A stretch of 64,000 nt of DNA, from assembly GCA_037442205.1 (NCBI GenBank), contig JBBIQS010000046.1, positions 1 to 64,000 on the forward strand. The letters run 5' to 3'. The stretch comes from JBBIQS01 sp037442205. Lineage in GTDB: Bacteria; Myxococcota; Myxococcia; Myxococcales; UBA5297. Shown here in pieces: positions 17,485-28,288 of this stretch (positions are counted from its first letter, which is position 1; each line of letters opens with the position of its first letter). A program made the translations under genes and the position numbers. The notes under the pieces are model-generated. The model was not told the DNA's origin. It was given only the letters and a program-made list of their open reading frames with translations, and made no database searches.

Positions 17485-18102
17485 ATGGAAATCATCGAGA
17501 CCTTGATGGACGAGCATCGGCAGATCGAGCGCGGGCTCGGCGCTCTGGAGCGGCACCTGGGTTGGGTGAAGGCCGGAGGAAGCACCGACCGAGCGACCCT
17601 GGGCAAGTTCGTGACCTTCCTTCGCGAGTTCGCCGACAAGATTCATCACGCCAAGGAGGAGGAGCTGCTGTTCGTGAAGATGGCCGAGAACGGCTTCCCC
17701 ACCGAGGGCGGCCCCATCGCGGTGATGCTCTTCGAGCACGGCGAAGGCCGGGCGATGGTGAGGCGCCTGGGCGAGATCTCCGATGGCCAGGGCCCGCTCG
17801 TCGAGCGGGATCGGGCGGACGCTATCTCGGCTGGTGAGGGCTACGTGCGGCTGCTGCGGGACCACATCCAGAAGGAAGACCGGATCCTCTACCCGATGGC
17901 CGAGACGCACCTGCCCGCAGATGCTCAGAGGGAGCTCGACGCTGCGGCCGCGCGGCTCGACCAGGGTCGCCTCGAGCAGATCGAGGCCATGCAGCGGCTG
18001 CTGGCCGAGCTCGAGGGGCTCGAAGGGAGCTCGGCCCAGGCCGTCAGCTCCGAGCCGCAGGACTGCGAGCCGATGGGTTGCTCCGCCTGCCGGCACGGCT
18101 GA
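17485..18102 (+). CDS. Hemerythrin-domain protein with C-terminal Cys motif
   Basis: This 205-residue helical protein has the hemerythrin HHE ligand pattern: H11 (DEHRQIE), H54/H55 with E59 (HHAKEEE), H85 (FEHGEGR) and H127 with E131 (DHIQKED). This would bind a di-iron centre. Residues 150-182 form a charged coiled coil. The tail holds C194, C199 and C202 (CEPMGCSACRHG). It lies between the NorR-like gene and the NO reductase and likely shares the sigma-54 promoter. By analogy with YtfE/RIC/ScdA-type di-iron proteins and cytoplasmic hemerythrins, it may bind O2 or NO or help repair damaged iron centres. It is not a true YtfE, as the ScdA-like N-terminal domain is missing. Confidence 0.85.
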   Translation: MEIIETLMDEHRQIERGLGALERHLGWVKAGGSTDRATLGKFVTFLREFADKIHHAKEEELLFVKMAENGFPTEGGPIAVMLFEHGEGRAMVRRLGEISDGQGPLVERDRADAISAGEGYVRLLRDHIQKEDRILYPMAETHLPADAQRELDAAAARLDQGRLEQIEAMQRLLAELEGLEGSSAQAVSSEPQDCEPMGCSACRHG

Positions 18103-18132
18103 GCTGCTCTCACCAATCGAAGAACACCACCG

Positions 18133-18152
18133 CCGGCCCGAGAACGGGCCGG
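18133..18152 (+). other. Perfect hairpin between hemerythrin and norZ
   Basis: CCGGCCCG (18133-18140) and CGGGCCGG (18145-18152) form an 8-bp stem with an AGAA loop, ending 12 nt before the norZ start and next to its ribosome binding site. Without a T-tract it is more likely an mRNA stability or attenuation element than a terminator. Confidence 0.45.
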
Positions 18153-18164
18153 AAAGGGAGAGTC

Positions 18165-20480
18165 ATGCAAACGAATCGCACGCGAGCAGTCCTGCTGTTC
18201 GCCGTGGTGGGCGCCTTCACGGTGCTCATCTTCGGAGGCGTCCAGATCAACCAGCACAAGCCGCCCATCCCCGGGCGCGTCGTGGACTCAGCCGGCTCGG
18301 TGGTCTTCACCGCCCAGGACGTGGTCGAAGGCCAGAAGTACTACCTGGCGCACGGCGGCCAGCACATCGGATCGATTTGGGGGCACGGCGCCTACCTGGC
18401 TCCGGACTGGTCGGCGGACGCAGTGCACCGCATCGGTTTGACCGCCGCCGGACTGCAGGCTGGGCGTGGCTCCGCCGAGGCCGCGGCCTTCACTCAGAAG
18501 GATCTGGAGGCGGCGGAAGTCGGGGAGCGAGGGCGCATCGAGGCGCGGGTGGCTGCCGAGCTCAAGTTCAACCGCTACGAGGCGGCCAGCGACACCCTGG
18601 TGCTCTCGCCCGGGCAGCAGGCCGCGTTCCCGGCGCTGGTCGGCTACTACACTGAGCTCTTCAGCCGCGGGAACGACGCCATGTCGATCCCGGCGGGAGT
18701 GGTGAGCTCGCCCGAGGACGGCCGCAAGCTCACGGCCTTCTTCACCTGGACCGCCTGGGCGGCCATGACCGCCCGGCCCGGTGAGACGTTCAGCTACACC
18801 GCCAACTGGCCCTATGACCCGCTGGTCGGCAACCAGCCGCTGCCCAGCGCGCTGATCTGGTCGATCGTCAGCGTGGTGCTGCTGATCCTGGGCATCGGGC
18901 TGGCGATCATCTGGTACCTGCGCCAGCGGGACGAAGGCGAGCCGGCGCGCCTTCAGCCGTTGCAGGAGCCCAATCCCACTCCCAGCCAGCGTGCCGCCTT
19001 GCCCTACTTCCTGGTGGCGCTGCTGCTCTTTCTGATCCAGGCAGCGCTGGGCTCGGTCACCGGCCACTTCGCCGTCGAGGGCAACCACCTGTTCGGCCTC
19101 GACGTCTCGAAGATCATTCCCTACGCCGCCACCCGGACCTGGCACTTGCAGCTGGCGGTCTTCTGGATCGCCACCTGCTGGCTGGCCACCGGGCTCGTCA
19201 TCGGGCCAGCCATCGGCGGCAAGGAGCCCAAGGGCCAGAGCGCGGGCGTGATCGTTCTGCTCTCGGCGCTGGTCGTGGTGGTGGTCGGGGCGCTGGTCGG
19301 GACCTACCTGAGCATCCAGGGCAAGTTCGGCGGCGACGGCTTCCTCTTCGGCCACCAGGGCTACGAGTACATCGAGCTCGGGCGCGTCTGGCAGGTGGGG
19401 CTGATCGTCGGGATGATCCTGTGGCTGGCGCTGGTCTATCGGGCCATCAAGCCGGCGCTGGCGGCGGAGAAGGACAAGGGCGGCCTGACGCACCTCCTGC
19501 TCTACGCCTCGGTCTCCATCCCGCTCTTCTATTCGGCCGGCCTGTTCTACACGCCGGGCACCCACATCTCGGTCGCCGACTACTGGCGCTGGTGGGTGGT
19601 GCACTTGTGGGTCGAGAACTTCTTCGAAGTCTTCGCCACCGTGGCGCTGGCCTTCGTGCTCAGCCGCATCGGCGCAGTGCGCGCGAAGGCGGCCACCAAC
19701 GCCACCTACTTCTCGATCCTGCTCTACCTGGGCAGCGGCATCGTGGGGACCTTCCACCACCTCTACTTCACCGGTTCGCCGCTGTTCATCACCGCGCTGG
19801 GGGCGACCTTCTCGGCGCTGGAGGTGGTGCCGCTGACGCTGCTGGGCTTCGAGGTCTACGAGAACCTCAAACTGGCGCGGATGGGAGGGGAGGAGAACGC
19901 CTACCGCTGGCCGCTCTACTTCTTCGTGGCGGTGGCATTCTGGAACATGGTCGGCGCCGGCGTATTCGGCTTCCTGATCAACCCGCCGATCGTCCTCTAC
20001 TACGCCCAGGGGCTGAACACGACGCCCATCCACAGCCACGGGGCGCTGTTCGGGGTCTATGGCTTCCTGGCGATCGCGCTGATGCTCTTCTCGGTGCGCC
20101 AGCTGGTGGCGCGGGCGGCCTGGTCTGACCGCCTGCTCAAGTTCGCCTTCTGGGGCCTGAACCTCGGGCTGGCGAGCATGATGGCGTTCAGCCTGATCCC
20201 CGCCGGCTTCTACCAGTTCCTGGACGCGGTGCGCTTTGGCATCTGGCACGCGCGCAGCCCGGAGGTGACGGGGTCGCCGTTCATCCACACGGTGACTTGG
20301 ATGCGGGTGGTACCGGATCTGATCTTCGACACCGGCGCGGTGGCGCTGGTCGCCTTCCTGGTCAGGGCGATCGGCGTGGACTTGGCGCTGCGCCGGGCGT
20401 CCCGCGGTGCGAAGGTCGAGCCGGCCGGCGTGGGAGCAGAGGCTGCGGCGAGCTCAGCCAAGGCGGCCGAGGGCGTATGA
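18165..20480 (+). CDS. norZ: Quinol-dependent nitric oxide reductase (qNOR)
   Basis: This 771-residue single-chain enzyme reduces 2 NO to N2O using quinol at the inner membrane. A first membrane helix (about 9-27) and a periplasmic domain (about 30-225) make up the qNOR-specific N-terminal extension. Then come some 13 helices of the haem-copper oxidase fold. Visible ligands are H327 (RTWHLQL, low-spin haem), H480 (VVHLWVE) with E484 and E488, H531/H532 (TFHHLYF, non-haem iron) and H623/H625 (PIHSHGA). The cytochrome c subunit NorC is absent, as expected. The chosen ATG follows GGAAAGGGAG. It is probably co-transcribed with hemerythrin and cupin under the sigma-54 activator, which suggests NO detoxification rather than full denitrification; no nir or nos gene is in view. 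Confidence 0.92.
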   Translation: MQTNRTRAVLLFAVVGAFTVLIFGGVQINQHKPPIPGRVVDSAGSVVFTAQDVVEGQKYYLAHGGQHIGSIWGHGAYLAPDWSADAVHRIGLTAAGLQAGRGSAEAAAFTQKDLEAAEVGERGRIEARVAAELKFNRYEAASDTLVLSPGQQAAFPALVGYYTELFSRGNDAMSIPAGVVSSPEDGRKLTAFFTWTAWAAMTARPGETFSYTANWPYDPLVGNQPLPSALIWSIVSVVLLILGIGLAIIWYLRQRDEGEPARLQPLQEPNPTPSQRAALPYFLVALLLFLIQAALGSVTGHFAVEGNHLFGLDVSKIIPYAATRTWHLQLAVFWIATCWLATGLVIGPAIGGKEPKGQSAGVIVLLSALVVVVVGALVGTYLSIQGKFGGDGFLFGHQGYEYIELGRVWQVGLIVGMILWLALVYRAIKPALAAEKDKGGLTHLLLYASVSIPLFYSAGLFYTPGTHISVADYWRWWVVHLWVENFFEVFATVALAFVLSRIGAVRAKAATNATYFSILLYLGSGIVGTFHHLYFTGSPLFITALGATFSALEVVPLTLLGFEVYENLKLARMGGEENAYRWPLYFFVAVAFWNMVGAGVFGFLINPPIVLYYAQGLNTTPIHSHGALFGVYGFLAIALMLFSVRQLVARAAWSDRLLKFAFWGLNLGLASMMAFSLIPAGFYQFLDAVRFGIWHARSPEVTGSPFIHTVTWMRVVPDLIFDTGAVALVAFLVRAIGVDLALRRASRGAKVEPAGVGAEAAASSAKAAEGV

Positions 20481-20544
20481 AGCAACCTCGCGGCTGGGCG
20501 TCACTCTGGCGCCCAGCCGCTCCGATGGATGAGAGGAGCAAGCG

Positions 20545-20880
20545 ATGGCTTCCGAGAACGCAGCGATTCCGAGTGCCGAGGCAGTGCCGCTGGCCAAGCT
20601 GGTGGACTACGCGCCGGGTGCGATCGTCAGCCGGGCGTTGAGCCAATCGAAGGCGGGGTCGCTGACCGTCTTTGCCTTCGAGAAGGGGCAGGGGCTGAGC
20701 GAGCACGCCGCGCCGTATGACGCGCACGTGATGGTGGTGGAAGGGAGCGGGCTGCTGACCATCGGAGGCAAGCCAGTCGAGGCAAGGGTAGGAGAGATCG
20801 TGAGGATGCCGGCGAACGTGCCGCACGCGGTGGAGGCGCGGGAGCGGTTCAAGATGGTGCTGGTGATGGTGCGAGGCTGA
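20545..20880 (+). CDS. Small cupin-domain protein
   Basis: This 111-residue single cupin barrel shows the two cupin motifs around HAAPYDAHVMVVEGSG and PANVPHAVEA, with His residues available for a metal. ATGGATGAGAGGAGC precedes the start. It lies 64 bp after norZ, before a strong hairpin, so it is likely the last gene of the NO-response operon. Small cupins accompany nor genes in other bacteria, but their role is not established; no specific substrate can be named. Confidence 0.8.
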   Translation: MASENAAIPSAEAVPLAKLVDYAPGAIVSRALSQSKAGSLTVFAFEKGQGLSEHAAPYDAHVMVVEGSGLLTIGGKPVEARVGEIVRMPANVPHAVEARERFKMVLVMVRG

Positions 20881-20894
20881 GCCGCCTGTTTACG

Positions 20895-20926
20895 GGCCCG
20901 GTCCCCGGCCATGCTGGGGCCGGGCC
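20895..20926 (+). terminator. Hairpin after the NO-response operon
   Basis: GGCCCGG-T-CCCC (20895-20906) pairs with GGGG-CCGGGCC (20916-20926) over 11 bp with a single bulged T. No T-tract follows on the plus strand. Confidence 0.6.
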
Positions 20927-20983
20927 GGTCGGCGCACCGCGCACTGGCTGCCTCCGGCCATTGTCGACTACCATGCGCCCGCC

Positions 20984-22012
20984 ATGGCGCTTCGCGACAT
21001 CATCGGCCAGGACCGCGCGGTCTCTTCCCTCACCTCCGCCCTCGCCTCCAACCACCTCCACCACGCCTACCTCTTCGGCGGCCCCGACGGCGTCGGCAAG
21101 GAGACCTGCGCCCGCGCGCTCGCCCAGGCCTGCAACTGCGAATCCGGCCAACCCGACGCCTGCGGCCAGTGCGGCCCCTGCCTGCGCATCGAGAAGCGCA
21201 ACCACGCCGACCTCGTCTGGATCCTCCCCGAGGCCGAACAGGTCGCCCGCGGCTGGGCCGGCCGCTCCGACTTCGAGGGCACTCCCTCCCGCGAGATCAA
21301 GATCTCCCAGATCCGCGCCCTCCAGGAGCGCCTCTCCTTCAAGGCCCTCGAGGCCCGCCGCAAGTTCGCGGTCATCGCCGATGCCGACGCGATGAACGTC
21401 CAGGCCCAGAACGCCCTCCTCAAGACCCTCGAAGAGCCTCCCGAAGCCACCACCATCATCCTGGTCAGCTCCGCGCCCCAGTCCCTGCTGCCCACCATCC
21501 GCTCGCGCTGCCTCAAGCTCTCCTTCGCCCCGCTGCCAGTCGACCTCATCGCCCGCCGCGTCCAGGAGGAGAAGAAGACCGACCCCGAGACCGCTCGCCT
21601 GTGCGCGGTGCTCGGCGAAGGCAGCCTCTCCGCCGCCCTCGCCCTCGATCCCGCCTCTCTGGCTCGCCGCAAGGAACTCTTGGAGAAGGTCGAGTCGCTC
21701 GCCTCCATCCGCGAAGCTCTCTCCCTGGCCGCCGAGTTCGGCGCCGACCGCTCCAGCGCTGAGCTGCACCTCGATTTGCTCAGCTCCTGGTACCGCGACC
21801 TCGCCGCGGTCGGCTCCGGTGCTCCGCCGCAGGGGATGACTCACCAGGACCTGCTCCCGCTGGCCGAGAAGGCCGTCCGCAAGCTGGGCGCCGCCGAGGC
21901 GCTGCGCCGCATCGACCTCTGTGCCTCGGCCCGCTCCAGCCTGCGCGGCAACGCCAGCCCTCGCCTGCAGCTCGAGCAGCTCCTGCTGCGCTTCCAGCAC
22001 CGCGACCTATGA
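20984..22012 (+). CDS. holB: DNA polymerase III delta-prime subunit
   Basis: This 342-residue clamp-loader subunit has the DnaX/HolB AAA+ fold: MALRDIIGQDRAVSSL at the start, a P-loop-like GPDGVGKE (33-40) whose usual Ser/Thr after Lys is Glu, a zinc-binding Cys group (C50, C52, C60, C63, C66) and the SRC motif in IRSRCLKL. The altered P-loop suggests it does not hydrolyse ATP, as is usual for delta-prime. With delta and tau/gamma it opens the sliding clamp. Its stop overlaps the holA start (ATGA), so both clamp-loader subunits are made together. Confidence 0.88.
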   Translation: MALRDIIGQDRAVSSLTSALASNHLHHAYLFGGPDGVGKETCARALAQACNCESGQPDACGQCGPCLRIEKRNHADLVWILPEAEQVARGWAGRSDFEGTPSREIKISQIRALQERLSFKALEARRKFAVIADADAMNVQAQNALLKTLEEPPEATTIILVSSAPQSLLPTIRSRCLKLSFAPLPVDLIARRVQEEKKTDPETARLCAVLGEGSLSAALALDPASLARRKELLEKVESLASIREALSLAAEFGADRSSAELHLDLLSSWYRDLAAVGSGAPPQGMTHQDLLPLAEKAVRKLGAAEALRRIDLCASARSSLRGNASPRLQLEQLLLRFQHRDL

Positions 22013-23313
22013 GCCAGAACGACTCGCTCCTCAAAGACATCGAAGCGGGCAAGGCCGCCCCGGTCTACCTGATCCGCGGCGAGGAGTTCCTCGTCCGCAA
22101 GGTCAGCGACGAGCTGGTGGCCAAGCTTCTGCCCAAGGCGATGGCCGGTCTGAACCTGTCGATCCTGGAGGGCGCCTCGCCGGCCGAGGTGGCCCGCGAC
22201 CTGGCGACCATGCCGATGTTCCGCGGCCGCAAGGTGGTGGTGGTCCGCGAGCCGGAGTTCCTGGCGCCGAAGAAGGGCCGGCCCGACGCCCTCAACAAGA
22301 TCAAGGAAGCCTGGCTCGCCGGTCGCCGGCGGGTCGCCGCCAACCGGGCGCTGGCGCTCCTGGCCCGCGGCGGCATGGGGCTGCCCGAGTTGCTCTCGCC
22401 CGACCCCGAGCGCTTCCGCGAGGAGCTGGAGATCGAGCTCGCCGACGCCGACCGCGCCTTCCTCAAGGACCTGGGCGGCTTCTGCAAGGACGAGAACCTC
22501 ACCGCACCGGAGGGCGACACCAGGTTGCTGGAGGCGCTGCTGGAGAAGGGGCTGCCCAAGGACCACCACCTGATCGTCGAGGCGGTGCACGTCGATGGCC
22601 GGCTGCCGCTGCTCAAGGCGATGGGCAAGGTCGGGGTGCTCGTCGAGCGCGAGGTGGAGCGCGAGCTGCGCAAGCTCGACATCCACGAGGTGGTGGCCGA
22701 GATCCTCGGGCCCTTGAAGAAGCGGCTCGACCCCAACGCCGAGAAGCTGCTCAAGGACCTGTGCGGCTCCAACATGCGCCTGCTGCAGAGCGAGCTGGAG
22801 AAGCTGGCGCTCTACGTCGGGGAGAAGCCGGCCATCGGCGTCGAGGAGGTGGAGCTGCTGGTGCGCCGGGTTCGCGAGGACGAGTTCCGCGAGCTGGCCG
22901 ACGCGCTCGGCTCCCGCGACCTCAAGGCCGCGCTGCGCTACATCGACAACGCCCTCGACCAGGGCGAGGCGGCCCTCAAGATCCACGGCGCGCTGGCCTC
23001 TGTCATGCGACGCATGCTCGAGGACCGCGAGCGCTGGGGCTCGCTGGGTCTCTCGTCGCGCACCAACCAGCGCGAGTTCGAATCCCGCGGCATCCCGGCG
23101 CTCGCCGAAGAATTGAAGGAGAAGAAGGGCGCCCGCATGCCGCATCCCTACGTTGCCTGGCTGGGATTCCAGGCGAGCATGCGCTTCGAAGTCCGCGAGT
23201 TGGTCCAGGTGCTTCTGGCCATCGCCCGCGCCGACGTGCAGCTCAAGTCCGGCGGACACCCGCGCCTGGTGCTCGAGTCGCTCGCCTACAAGATCTGCCA
23301 GCGCGCCGCCTGA
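22009..23313 (+). CDS. holA: DNA polymerase III delta subunit
   Basis: This 434-residue protein matches HolA at both ends. The N-terminus APVYLIRGEEFLVRKVSDEL is the delta ATPase-like fold start; the centre has NMRLLQSELEKLALYVG, and the C-terminus VLLAIARADVQLKSGG is the clamp-loader collar. Most HolA proteins have about 340 residues. The extra length lies at about residues 85-185, a charged helical insertion (GRPDALNKIKEAWLAGRRR onward). It binds the beta clamp in the loader complex. It overlaps holB by 4 nt. Confidence 0.85.
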   Translation: MSQNDSLLKDIEAGKAAPVYLIRGEEFLVRKVSDELVAKLLPKAMAGLNLSILEGASPAEVARDLATMPMFRGRKVVVVREPEFLAPKKGRPDALNKIKEAWLAGRRRVAANRALALLARGGMGLPELLSPDPERFREELEIELADADRAFLKDLGGFCKDENLTAPEGDTRLLEALLEKGLPKDHHLIVEAVHVDGRLPLLKAMGKVGVLVEREVERELRKLDIHEVVAEILGPLKKRLDPNAEKLLKDLCGSNMRLLQSELEKLALYVGEKPAIGVEEVELLVRRVREDEFRELADALGSRDLKAALRYIDNALDQGEAALKIHGALASVMRRMLEDRERWGSLGLSSRTNQREFESRGIPALAEELKEKKGARMPHPYVAWLGFQASMRFEVRELVQVLLAIARADVQLKSGGHPRLVLESLAYKICQRAA

Positions 23314-23407
23314 GCCCGCCTTTCCAGCCGAGCCGTCGCAAGATTTGAAGCGGGTCGCCTCGAGCGGCGGCCGGGCTTTCAGGCCTGCGCATGGGCGGGA
23401 GGGGAAC

Positions 23408-24052
23408 ATGAAGTCGAGTCATGGCATCGAGGCGATCTTGGCCTCTCTGCTGCTGGCGGCGCCATTCGGCTCCTTCGGCGCTGCTCCGGCCCCGAGCACT
23501 CCCAGCGGCCAGCAGAAGCTAAGCTCCGCCTGCGGCCAGGCGGCAACGCAGGCCTCCGGTCGCCAGGTGCAGGGGCAGATCACCGAGGTCAGCCGCCTGT
23601 CCAACGACCTCTACCTGCTCGATCCCTCCACCTCGCACGTGGTCGTCATCACCCTCAATCCCACGAGCGAGATCCTCCAGGGCGGCCGCCGGATCGGCCT
23701 GAAGGATCTCAAGGAAGGCGAGACGGCCCGCGTCTCCTACCTGCTCGCCGACCAGCAGATGCTCGCCCTGCGAGTCGAGGTCGGAAGCGGTTGCTGCGCG
23801 CCCGCTGGCCGTCCGACCGGCGGCGGGCAGACTGGCAATCTCGGTGGCCAGGAGTGCACCGACATGGGCACCGGCGGCTCGAGCTTCGGTCAGAGCGGCC
23901 AGCCCTGTCAGCTGAGCCCCATCAACCCGACCCAGCAGCCGGGCACGGGTGGCACCGGCCCCCACGGGCCCGATCACAAGTCGAGCAGCGACGTCGGTGG
24001 CGCTCCAGCCGGCTCCTCCAGCAAGCCGGCCCCAGGTCCCTCGGCGCGCTGA
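23408..24052 (+). CDS. Small secreted protein, DUF5666-like OB fold
   Basis: This 214-residue product has a signal peptide (about 1-25). Residues 50-125 read like the DUF5666 small beta-barrel: VQGQITEVSRLSNDLYLLDP, then LKDLKEGETARVSYL and LALRVEV. The last 85 residues are low-complexity Gly/Pro/Ser with several Cys (GCCAP, ECTDMG, PCQLS). The match to DUF5666 is by pattern only and function is unknown. It sits alone between holA and lepA. Confidence 0.6.
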   Translation: MKSSHGIEAILASLLLAAPFGSFGAAPAPSTPSGQQKLSSACGQAATQASGRQVQGQITEVSRLSNDLYLLDPSTSHVVVITLNPTSEILQGGRRIGLKDLKEGETARVSYLLADQQMLALRVEVGSGCCAPAGRPTGGGQTGNLGGQECTDMGTGGSSFGQSGQPCQLSPINPTQQPGTGGTGPHGPDHKSSSDVGGAPAGSSSKPAPGPSAR

Positions 24053-24183
24053 TTCCCCGGCCGGCTCCGGGCGCGCCGCCGCCGAATAGGCGGGGGCTGC
24101 GCCCTTGTTATTCCTCGCGTTTTCCGGATGTGCGTGATAGGCCACTGTCCCTTTTTGCGCAGATCGAGGAGCCTGACGGACGC

Positions 24184-25989
<1,806 letters not shown>

Positions 25990-26131
25990 CGGCGGGGGAG
26001 GGGTTCGTCGGCCGAGCCGCAGGAGCCCCGCGCGTCAGCAAGGGGCGGACGTTGGGCCCAGCGCAGTGACCGGCTGATTCGTCTCCCGGAACAACGAAGT
26101 CCGGGCACAATGCCGGCTCCTCGAGGTTGGT

Positions 26132-27154
26132 TTGTCGGACGAAGCCGCCACAGTGGATCCAGCAACTCCCAGGCCGCCGCCGAGCCCGCGCCAGCTCAAG
26201 CGGGCGCGCGCCGAGTGCAAGAGCTTCGTCGCCGAGGCCCGCCGGTTGCGAGGGCGCTACGCCCAGCGGATGGATCCCAAGCACGTCGAGGAGATCGACC
26301 TGGCCTGCATCGGCTTGGAGCAGGCCAGCGCCTCGGGCGACCTGGAGCGGATCGCCGCCGCGCTGGAGAGGTTGGATGGGCTGGTCGAATCGCACCTCGG
26401 CTTCGCCCGCGGCTCTCCAGCGCGGGAGTACGCCTCGTCGATCGGCACCGCGCTGATCATCGCCATCGTGCTGCGTCTGTTCGTGGTCGAGGCCTTCAAG
26501 ATCCCCTCGGGCTCGATGATCCCCACGCTGCTGATCGGCGACCACCTCTTCGTCAACAAGCTCTCCTATGGGCTGCGGCTGCCGGTGGTGAGCTGGGAGC
26601 TGCTGCACTGGGGCGGGTATCGGCGCGGCGACGTGGTGGTCTTCGCGCATCCGCGCGAGGACGAGCTGCCGGTGCTCGAGCGGCGCGACTACATCAAGCG
26701 CATCGTCGGGCTGCCGGGCGAGACCATCGAGGTCAAGGACGAGGTGCTGTACGTCGACGGCATGGCCCAGCCGCGGGAACTGCTGCAGTCCCGCCACGGC
26801 TATTTCGATCGACCGATCGAGACCGGCCCGTGGGAGCCGCGCGAAGCCGAGCTGTGGCAGGAGACGCTCCCCGGGGCCTCGGGCGAGCCCGGAGTGGTCC
26901 ACCCGGTGCTGCGCGATCCGGCGCGCTGGCACGCCAGCCATGAGGGGCCGTTCGTGGTTCCGCCCGGCCACTTGTTCATGATGGGCGACAACCGCGACAA
27001 CTCCCAGGACGGCCGCTTCGGCGGCTGGTTCGTGCCTTTCGGGCACGTCAAAGGCCGGGCGACGGTGATCTGGCTGAGCTGGGGAAAGCCCGGCGTCGGC
27101 GGCCGCGACGGGCAGGGATTGCGGGTCGAGCGATTCTTCAAGTCAGTCCGCTGA
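26132..27154 (+). CDS. lepB: Signal peptidase I with long cytosolic N-terminal extension
   Basis: Translation appears to begin at TTG, 5 nt after GAGG; there is no better ATG upstream of the conserved region. In the 340-residue product the only clear membrane helix is about 103-119. The S26 motifs follow: catalytic S128 in IPSGSMIPTL, K189 in RRDYIKRIVGLPG, and the C-terminal box MGDNRDNSQDGR. It cuts signal peptides on the periplasmic face. The first 95 residues are a charged, helical, probably cytosolic region instead of the short N-terminus usual for LepB. The gene follows lepA, as in many bacteria. Confidence 0.93.
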   Translation: MSDEAATVDPATPRPPPSPRQLKRARAECKSFVAEARRLRGRYAQRMDPKHVEEIDLACIGLEQASASGDLERIAAALERLDGLVESHLGFARGSPAREYASSIGTALIIAIVLRLFVVEAFKIPSGSMIPTLLIGDHLFVNKLSYGLRLPVVSWELLHWGGYRRGDVVVFAHPREDELPVLERRDYIKRIVGLPGETIEVKDEVLYVDGMAQPRELLQSRHGYFDRPIETGPWEPREAELWQETLPGASGEPGVVHPVLRDPARWHASHEGPFVVPPGHLFMMGDNRDNSQDGRFGGWFVPFGHVKGRATVIWLSWGKPGVGGRDGQGLRVERFFKSVR

Positions 27155-27243
27155 GTTGTCGGCCGGCGGAATTTGACTTGAACCGAGCAAGCCCTCGCCG
27201 CCATCCTTGGATGGCATCGCTAGATTGGCTTCCAAGGATTCCG

Positions 27244-27918
27244 ATGACCGAGCTTGCTGCCAACTCCTTCAAGATCAAGCGCCCCTACAGCGTCGGAGAA
27301 GAGGTCGCCAACGCCGTCATCCACGGCCTGGGGACGGTGCTGGCGATCGCCGCGCTGACCATCATGGTGGTGCTCTCCAGCCTGTACGGGAACGGCTGGC
27401 ACATCGGCGCCTCGATCGTATTCGGGGTCGCGCTGATCATGCAGTACACCTTCTCCACGCTCTACCACGCCATCCCGTTCCCCCGCGCCAAGCACGTCCT
27501 CAAGATCTTCGACCACGTCTCGATCTACCTGCTGATCGCCGGGACCTACACTCCCTTCACGCTGGTGACGCTGCGCCGGGAGGGCGGCTGGTGGATGTTC
27601 GGGTTGGTGTGGGCCCTGGCGGTGGTGGGGATCGTGCTGGAAACCTTCTGGCTCTACCGGCCGAAGTGGCTCTCGGCGCTGGTGTTCATCCTCATGGGCT
27701 GGCTGATCATCTTCATGACCCGGCCGCTGATCGCCCAGCTCAGCCCGGGCGGCTTCTGGCTGCTGACCGCCGGGGGCATCACCTACACCGCCGGGACCCT
27801 GTTCTACGTGCTCAAGCGCGTGCGCTACATGCACGCGGTCTGGCACCTGTTCGTGCTGGGCGGCAGCGTCTGCCACTTCCTGGTGGTGGCGCTGTACGTC
27901 CTTCCTCCCCGAACTTAG
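27244..27918 (+). CDS. Hemolysin III / TrhA-family membrane protein
   Basis: This 224-residue protein has seven predicted membrane helices and the HlyIII/PAQR motifs: a His in TLYHAIPFPRAK, a DH in KIFDHVSIYLLIAGTYTPF, and a C-terminal HAVWHLFVLGGSVCHF. Family members bind metal and influence membrane energetics or fluidity; haemolytic activity in Bacillus does not mean toxicity here. AAGGATTCCG precedes the chosen ATG, and an in-frame ATG 36 nt upstream is less well supported. It is followed by a small hairpin at 27928-27946. Confidence 0.9.
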   Translation: MTELAANSFKIKRPYSVGEEVANAVIHGLGTVLAIAALTIMVVLSSLYGNGWHIGASIVFGVALIMQYTFSTLYHAIPFPRAKHVLKIFDHVSIYLLIAGTYTPFTLVTLRREGGWWMFGLVWALAVVGIVLETFWLYRPKWLSALVFILMGWLIIFMTRPLIAQLSPGGFWLLTAGGITYTAGTLFYVLKRVRYMHAVWHLFVLGGSVCHFLVVALYVLPPRT

Positions 27919-28061
27919 CGCTCGGCTGCCTGCAAAAAAGGCAGGCTGGCGGCTGGACAACAGCCCGCCAGTTCCTCTAGCGTTTTGCCCAGCAATGGCT
28001 GCTACGGCCAGGTGCCGAGCGTTGCATCGAGCCGCTCGAGATGAACGAAAGAAGCGAGAGC

Positions 28062-28265
28062 ATGGCGACTGGTACCGTGAAGTGGTTCAACGATGCGAAG
28101 GGGTTCGGTTTCATCGTGCAGGATGACGGGGGTGAGGACGTGTTCTGCCACCACACCGCCATCCAGGCCGAGGGCTTCCGGACCTTGAAGGAGGGGCAGA
28201 AGGTCAACTTCGAGGTGAACCGCGGCCCGAAGGGGCTTCAGGCGGCCAACGTCAAGCCTCTCTAG
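28062..28265 (+). CDS. Cold-shock protein (CspA family)
   Basis: This 67-residue cold-shock domain has RNP1 KGFGFI and RNP2 VFCHHTA, binding single-stranded RNA or DNA as a chaperone. The RNP2 is VFCHHTA rather than the common VFVHFSA. The start at 28062 gives MATGTVKWFND, the family N-terminus; the frame is open seven codons further up. A 140-base leader after the preceding gene may regulate translation, as for cspA. An intrinsic terminator follows at once. Confidence 0.93.
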   Translation: MATGTVKWFNDAKGFGFIVQDDGGEDVFCHHTAIQAEGFRTLKEGQKVNFEVNRGPKGLQAANVKPL

Positions 28266-28288
28266 TCTCTCGTACGGCTTGAAAAAGG

